Part shown: piece after piece, positions 4,793 to 7,539 of the stretch
How positions within the stretch are numbered: the stretch's first letter is position 1
Layout of the letters: each line of letters opens with the position of its first letter
Assembly (NCBI GenBank): GCA_965363755.1
Contig: CBDTVL010000190.1
Location: forward strand, 1 to 7,539
From: JL08 sp965363755
GTDB taxonomy: Bacteria; Pseudomonadota; Alphaproteobacteria; Rhodobacterales; Rhodobacteraceae
Reading direction: 5' to 3'
Length of the DNA: 7,539 bases
The notes under the pieces: model-generated
Database searches by the model: none
Seen by the model: only the letters and a program-made list of their open reading frames with translations
Told to the model about the DNA's origin: nothing
Position numbers and translations under genes: made by a program

Positions 4793-7201
4793 TCATCCGC
4801 GCATCCGCGTCCCATCTGCGTCAAACAGGGGCTTGGTGATCAATGTGGCCGGACGCAGTTGACCCAAAATCTCGATGTCGACCTTTAATCCCTCTGCGGC
4901 ACGATCAGTGGGCACAAACCCCAGAGCGATTGATTTACCTGCAAAATGTGAATAGCCGCCAGAGGTGCAAAACCCCTGGACCTTGCCATCCAGCCAAATC
5001 GGCTCGTAGGCGCTCACATCCGCATCTGTCGCGTCAACCTCAAAGGCACAAAGTTGTCGGGCAGGGCCATTGACCCTTTCGGCCTCTGCCGCTGCGCGGC
5101 CAATGAATGCAACGTTCTTCTTGAAACTGATGAACCGGTCCAGCCCGGTTTCGGCGGCAGTGTAGTCGGGCGAGAATTCTGACAGCCAGCTGCCAAAAAA
5201 CTTGTCAAGCCGCAGCGACATCATGGCCCGCATGCCAAACGGAACCATCCCGTGGTCCTGTCCTGCAGTCCAAAGAGAGTTCCACAGGGCACGCTGCCCC
5301 ATGGGGGCGCAGTAGATCTCATAGCCCAAGTCACCGGTGTAGCTGACCCGCTGCACAAGACAATCAACCATGCCCACCGTCATCGGGCGGACATCGAGGA
5401 ATTTCATGTCTGAGATGTCAGTACGGGTGCAGGCGGTCAGAACCTTGCCCGCGTTTGGCCCGGCAATCTGGAAACCGTTTCGTGTGTCGCTGATGTTTTC
5501 GATAGATACACCGTCGTCCAGATTTTGCAGGAACCAACGGTAATGAAAGGCCTGTGAGCCATAAGAGGCGGTCAGCTGGAACTCTGTTTCGCTCAGGCAA
5601 GACATGGTGAAATCGCCAATAAGCTTGCCCTTGGGGGACAGCATCGGGGTCAACGACAAACGGCCCGGTTGCGGCACCCGGCCCGCCATGATCCGGTCAA
5701 GCCACCCGCGCGCTCCAGTCCCTGTCACCAGATATTTGCCAAAGTTATGCACCTCATTGATTCCGACGGCAGTGCGCACAGCAGTGACCTCGCGCGCGGT
5801 TGCGCCAAAGGCATCTGAGCGGCGAAACGATGGTGTTTCATAGGTCGGCTCAGCGCCCCGCGCAAAATAGTTGGGCACTTCAAGGCCAAATTGCTGGCCC
5901 CAGACAGCCCCCATGTTTGTAAAGATGTCGTACATCGGGGTTGTGCGGTTCGGGCGTGCGGCAGGAAGCTCTTCGTTGGGGTAGGCGACAGAAAACCGGG
6001 TCTGGTAGTTTTCGATTACTTTAGGCCGGGTGTAACCGGGGCTGATCCAGTTGCCAAAACGGGCGACGTCCATTGCAAAAGTATCACGTTCGGTCTCGCC
6101 TTCGATCATCCATTGCGCCAGCATCAGACCCACGCCGCCGCCTTGGGAAAAGCCTGCCATGACACCACAGGCTGACCAGTAATTGCGCAGACCCGGCACC
6201 GGTCCGACCAGCGGGTTACCATCGGGCGCAAAGGTGAATGGTCCGTGGATCACCGATTTGACACCAGCGGTTTCCAGAACAGGAAAGCGTTTGTAGGCAA
6301 ATGTGATGCTGTCTTCGATCTTGTCCAGATCATCTGGCAACAACTCGTGACCAAAATCCCAAGAGGTTCCGTCAACGGCCCAGGGTTTGCAGGTCTGTTC
6401 GTAAAACCCGATACACAAGCCGCGCCCTTCCTGTCGCAGGTAGCTTTCTCCGGCAGGGTCCATCACGTGGGGATGTTCGCGGCCGGCCTCATAGATTTGC
6501 GCAATATCGTCGGTGACAATATATTGGTGCTCCATCGGATGCAGCGGGAAATAGACACCTGCCATTGCGCCAACCTCGCGGGCCCACAGGCCAGCGGCAT
6601 TTACAACATGCTCTGCGTGGACGGTGCCTTTGTCGGTGACGACATCCCATGTGCCATCTGCGCGCTGATTGGTTTCGCGCACCATGCAATGGGTTTCGAT
6701 AGTGGCCCCCCCCATACGTGCAGCCTTGGCATAGGCATGTGTGGTGCCGGAGGGATCAAGGTGCCCGTCCAGAGGATCATAAAGCGCACCAATGATGCCA
6801 TCGGTGTTTGTGATAGGCGCGATTTTCTTGATCTCTTCTGGGCCGACAATCTCGGTTTCCAGCCCCATGAACCTGTGTTTGGCCCGCTCTGCCAACAACA
6901 TATCGAACCTATCCTGATTGTCCGCAAGAGTGATTCCCCCGACATGGTGGAGGCCGCAGGACATGCCTGTGATCTCCTCCAACTCTTTGTAAAGGCGGAT
7001 CGTATAGCCCTGAAGGGCGGCCATGTTGGTGTCACCATTCAACGTGTGAAACCCGCCAGCCGCATGCCAAGTCGAGCCTGACGTCAGCTCAGAGCGCTCC
7101 AGCAGCAGGACATCCGACCAGCCCAGTTTTGTCAGATGATAAAGCACCGAGGCGCCGACAACGCCGCCTCCGATCACTGCGACGCGCGTTGTGGTTTGCA
7201 T
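4793..7201 (-). CDS. FAD-dependent dimethylglycine/sarcosine dehydrogenase-like protein with C-terminal GcvT module
   Basis: An 802-residue, full-length member of the DMGDH/SARDH family. These enzymes oxidise an N-methyl group of a substrate such as dimethylglycine or sarcosine on FAD and pass the resulting C1 unit to tetrahydrofolate. Order of parts: Rossmann FAD motif VIGGGVVGASVLYHL (residues 9-23); SGSTWHAAGG (41-50), where His 46 matches the histidine that carries covalent FAD in the mammalian enzymes; the rest of the DAO domain to FAPDGNPLVGPVPG (324-337) and GVMAGFSQGGGVG (346-358); an FAO_M linker (about 375-430); a GcvT folate-binding domain (about 435-705) with RVSYTGDLGYEIY (618-630) and MMSLRLDKFFGSW (660-672); and a GcvT C-terminal barrel (about 715-795, SGGYSHFAGKSIALGFVP). 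The start at 7201 has GGAG seven bases upstream. No signal peptide is seen, so it is cytoplasmic. Which amine is used cannot be told; several paralogues per genome are usual in roseobacters. Confidence 0.93.
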   Translation of the reverse strand: MQTTTRVAVIGGGVVGASVLYHLTKLGWSDVLLLERSELTSGSTWHAAGGFHTLNGDTNMAALQGYTIRLYKELEEITGMSCGLHHVGGITLADNQDRFDMLLAERAKHRFMGLETEIVGPEEIKKIAPITNTDGIIGALYDPLDGHLDPSGTTHAYAKAARMGGATIETHCMVRETNQRADGTWDVVTDKGTVHAEHVVNAAGLWAREVGAMAGVYFPLHPMEHQYIVTDDIAQIYEAGREHPHVMDPAGESYLRQEGRGLCIGFYEQTCKPWAVDGTSWDFGHELLPDDLDKIEDSITFAYKRFPVLETAGVKSVIHGPFTFAPDGNPLVGPVPGLRNYWSACGVMAGFSQGGGVGLMLAQWMIEGETERDTFAMDVARFGNWISPGYTRPKVIENYQTRFSVAYPNEELPAARPNRTTPMYDIFTNMGAVWGQQFGLEVPNYFARGAEPTYETPSFRRSDAFGATAREVTAVRTAVGINEVHNFGKYLVTGTGARGWLDRIMAGRVPQPGRLSLTPMLSPKGKLIGDFTMSCLSETEFQLTASYGSQAFHYRWFLQNLDDGVSIENISDTRNGFQIAGPNAGKVLTACTRTDISDMKFLDVRPMTVGMVDCLVQRVSYTGDLGYEIYCAPMGQRALWNSLWTAGQDHGMVPFGMRAMMSLRLDKFFGSWLSEFSPDYTAAETGLDRFISFKKNVAFIGRAAAEAERVNGPARQLCAFEVDATDADVSAYEPIWLDGKVQGFCTSGGYSHFAGKSIALGFVPTDRAAEGLKVDIEILGQLRPATLITKPLFDADGTRMRG

Positions 7202-7428
7202 AAAGGGACTCCGAGAGCTGGGTTGATCGGCAGAATTGTGCGCTGAGCGCTACAGAGCAAGTCCAATGGCGACACAAATTGTCGCTCCGGTCGGGTGTTG
7301 AGAACTCCGGCGTCGACCAGCCAATTCAGAAAGGTGCCAGTGATCTGTGATGTGTCTTGGCCGGCAAGGCGGTATGGATCTGACTGTCATATTGGATCCA
7401 CGCTCCAGACCAGACATCGGTTGAGGGA
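7202..7428. other. Spacer upstream of the oxidoreductase gene
   Basis: About 230 bases between the minus-strand partial gene at the window's right edge and the oxidoreductase. It contains the oxidoreductase ribosome site (minus-strand GGAG, 7209-7212) and probably its promoter, though no clear -35/-10 pair stands out. A short symmetrical element GCGCTGAGCGC lies around 7240. Minus-strand open frames here are discussed as a possible small or broken gene; none is firm. Confidence 0.45.
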
Positions 7429-7436
7429 TCAGGCAT
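7326..7436 (-). CDS. Possible small ORF, 36 residues, overlapping the upstream gene's stop
   Basis: On the minus strand an ATG at 7436 overlaps the TGA (7431-7429) of the preceding gene by eight bases, an arrangement common in coupled genes, and stays open for 36 residues to a TGA at 7328-7326. The product begins MPDPSTDVWSGAWIQYD and resembles nothing I know. A second minus-strand frame, open from 7386 leftward (DPYRLAGQDTSQ, then FLNWLVDAGVLNTRPERQF), looks at least as protein-like but has no start codon. The two may be pieces of one gene with a frameshift near 7385, or both may be chance. Confidence 0.2.
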   Translation of the reverse strand: MPDPSTDVWSGAWIQYDSQIHTALPAKTHHRSLAPF

Positions 7437-7539
7437 CGTCAATCTCGAAAGCTATCGCCAACTGCCTCAAGAGTTCGGTTTCAAGTTCCGCAACGTAACG
7501 CCGTCCGCGCACATAACTGAGGATGTCATCATCCGAAAC
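7429..7539 (-). CDS. C-terminal end of an unrecognised protein (5' part outside window)
   Basis: The minus-strand frame is open from the last base of the window to the TGA at 7431-7429 and gives 36 residues. They include SDDDILSYVRGRRYVAE followed by LETELLRQLAIAFEIDDA. The segment looks like a charged amphipathic C-terminal helix, and its codon use looks like coding sequence. I do not recognise the family. It runs in the same direction as the oxidoreductase gene, about 230 bases upstream of it, and could share its promoter or carry an unrelated function. Confidence 0.5.
   Translation of the reverse strand, partial: VSDDDILSYVRGRRYVAELETELLRQLAIAFEIDDA

Noticed and set aside
6245..7081. 278-residue plus-strand open frame
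   Set aside because: It lies fully antisense to the FAD domain of the oxidoreductase, shows no family motif, and is explained by the codon bias of the real gene.

Overview
The window looks like chromosomal DNA of an alphaproteobacterium, most likely Rhodobacteraceae (Roseobacter group). The basis is family content: a Hint_2-type protein with a LamG-like N-terminus and an RTX-like linker, a covalent-flavin dimethylglycine/sarcosine dehydrogenase-GcvT fusion, and GT2/FkbM glycan genes, all with moderately high-GC codon use. This is an inference from protein style, not a database match.

Layout, left to right. (1) Positions 1-1210, plus strand: the C-terminal part of a GT2-like glycosyltransferase, then one base later an FkbM-family methyltransferase. 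The pair is tightly coupled and probably acts on a surface or exported glycan. (2) Positions 1211-2350: about 1.1 kb without a convincing gene. It holds a few short perfect inverted repeats and one weak trace of a decayed coding segment. (3) Positions 2351-3945, plus strand: a LamG-like/Hint protein split by a one-base frameshift near 2863, whose Hint domain also has Arg where the catalytic Cys is expected. A strong intrinsic terminator follows at 4025-4052. (4) Positions 7201-4126, minus strand: an 802-residue FAD-dependent demethylase-type oxidoreductase with a C-terminal GcvT module, followed 76 bases downstream by a MobA/MocA-like nucleotidyltransferase. They probably form one transcription unit that converges on the Hint gene. 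(5) Positions 7539-7202, minus strand: the C-terminal end of an unrecognised protein and a short spacer with weak small-ORF signals.

How the genes fit together. The left part concerns glycan synthesis or modification. The Hint protein belongs to a class of probably exported, multi-domain proteins found in many copies in roseobacters; this copy appears broken. The right part is methylamine/one-carbon catabolism: the oxidoreductase removes N-methyl groups from a betaine-derived amine and passes the C1 unit to tetrahydrofolate. The nucleotidyltransferase suggests molybdenum-cofactor maturation, but no molybdoenzyme is visible here.

I see no CRISPR array, tRNA, rRNA, complete insertion sequence or clear new multi-gene system. 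The most unusual object is the Hint gene with two independent-looking lesions.
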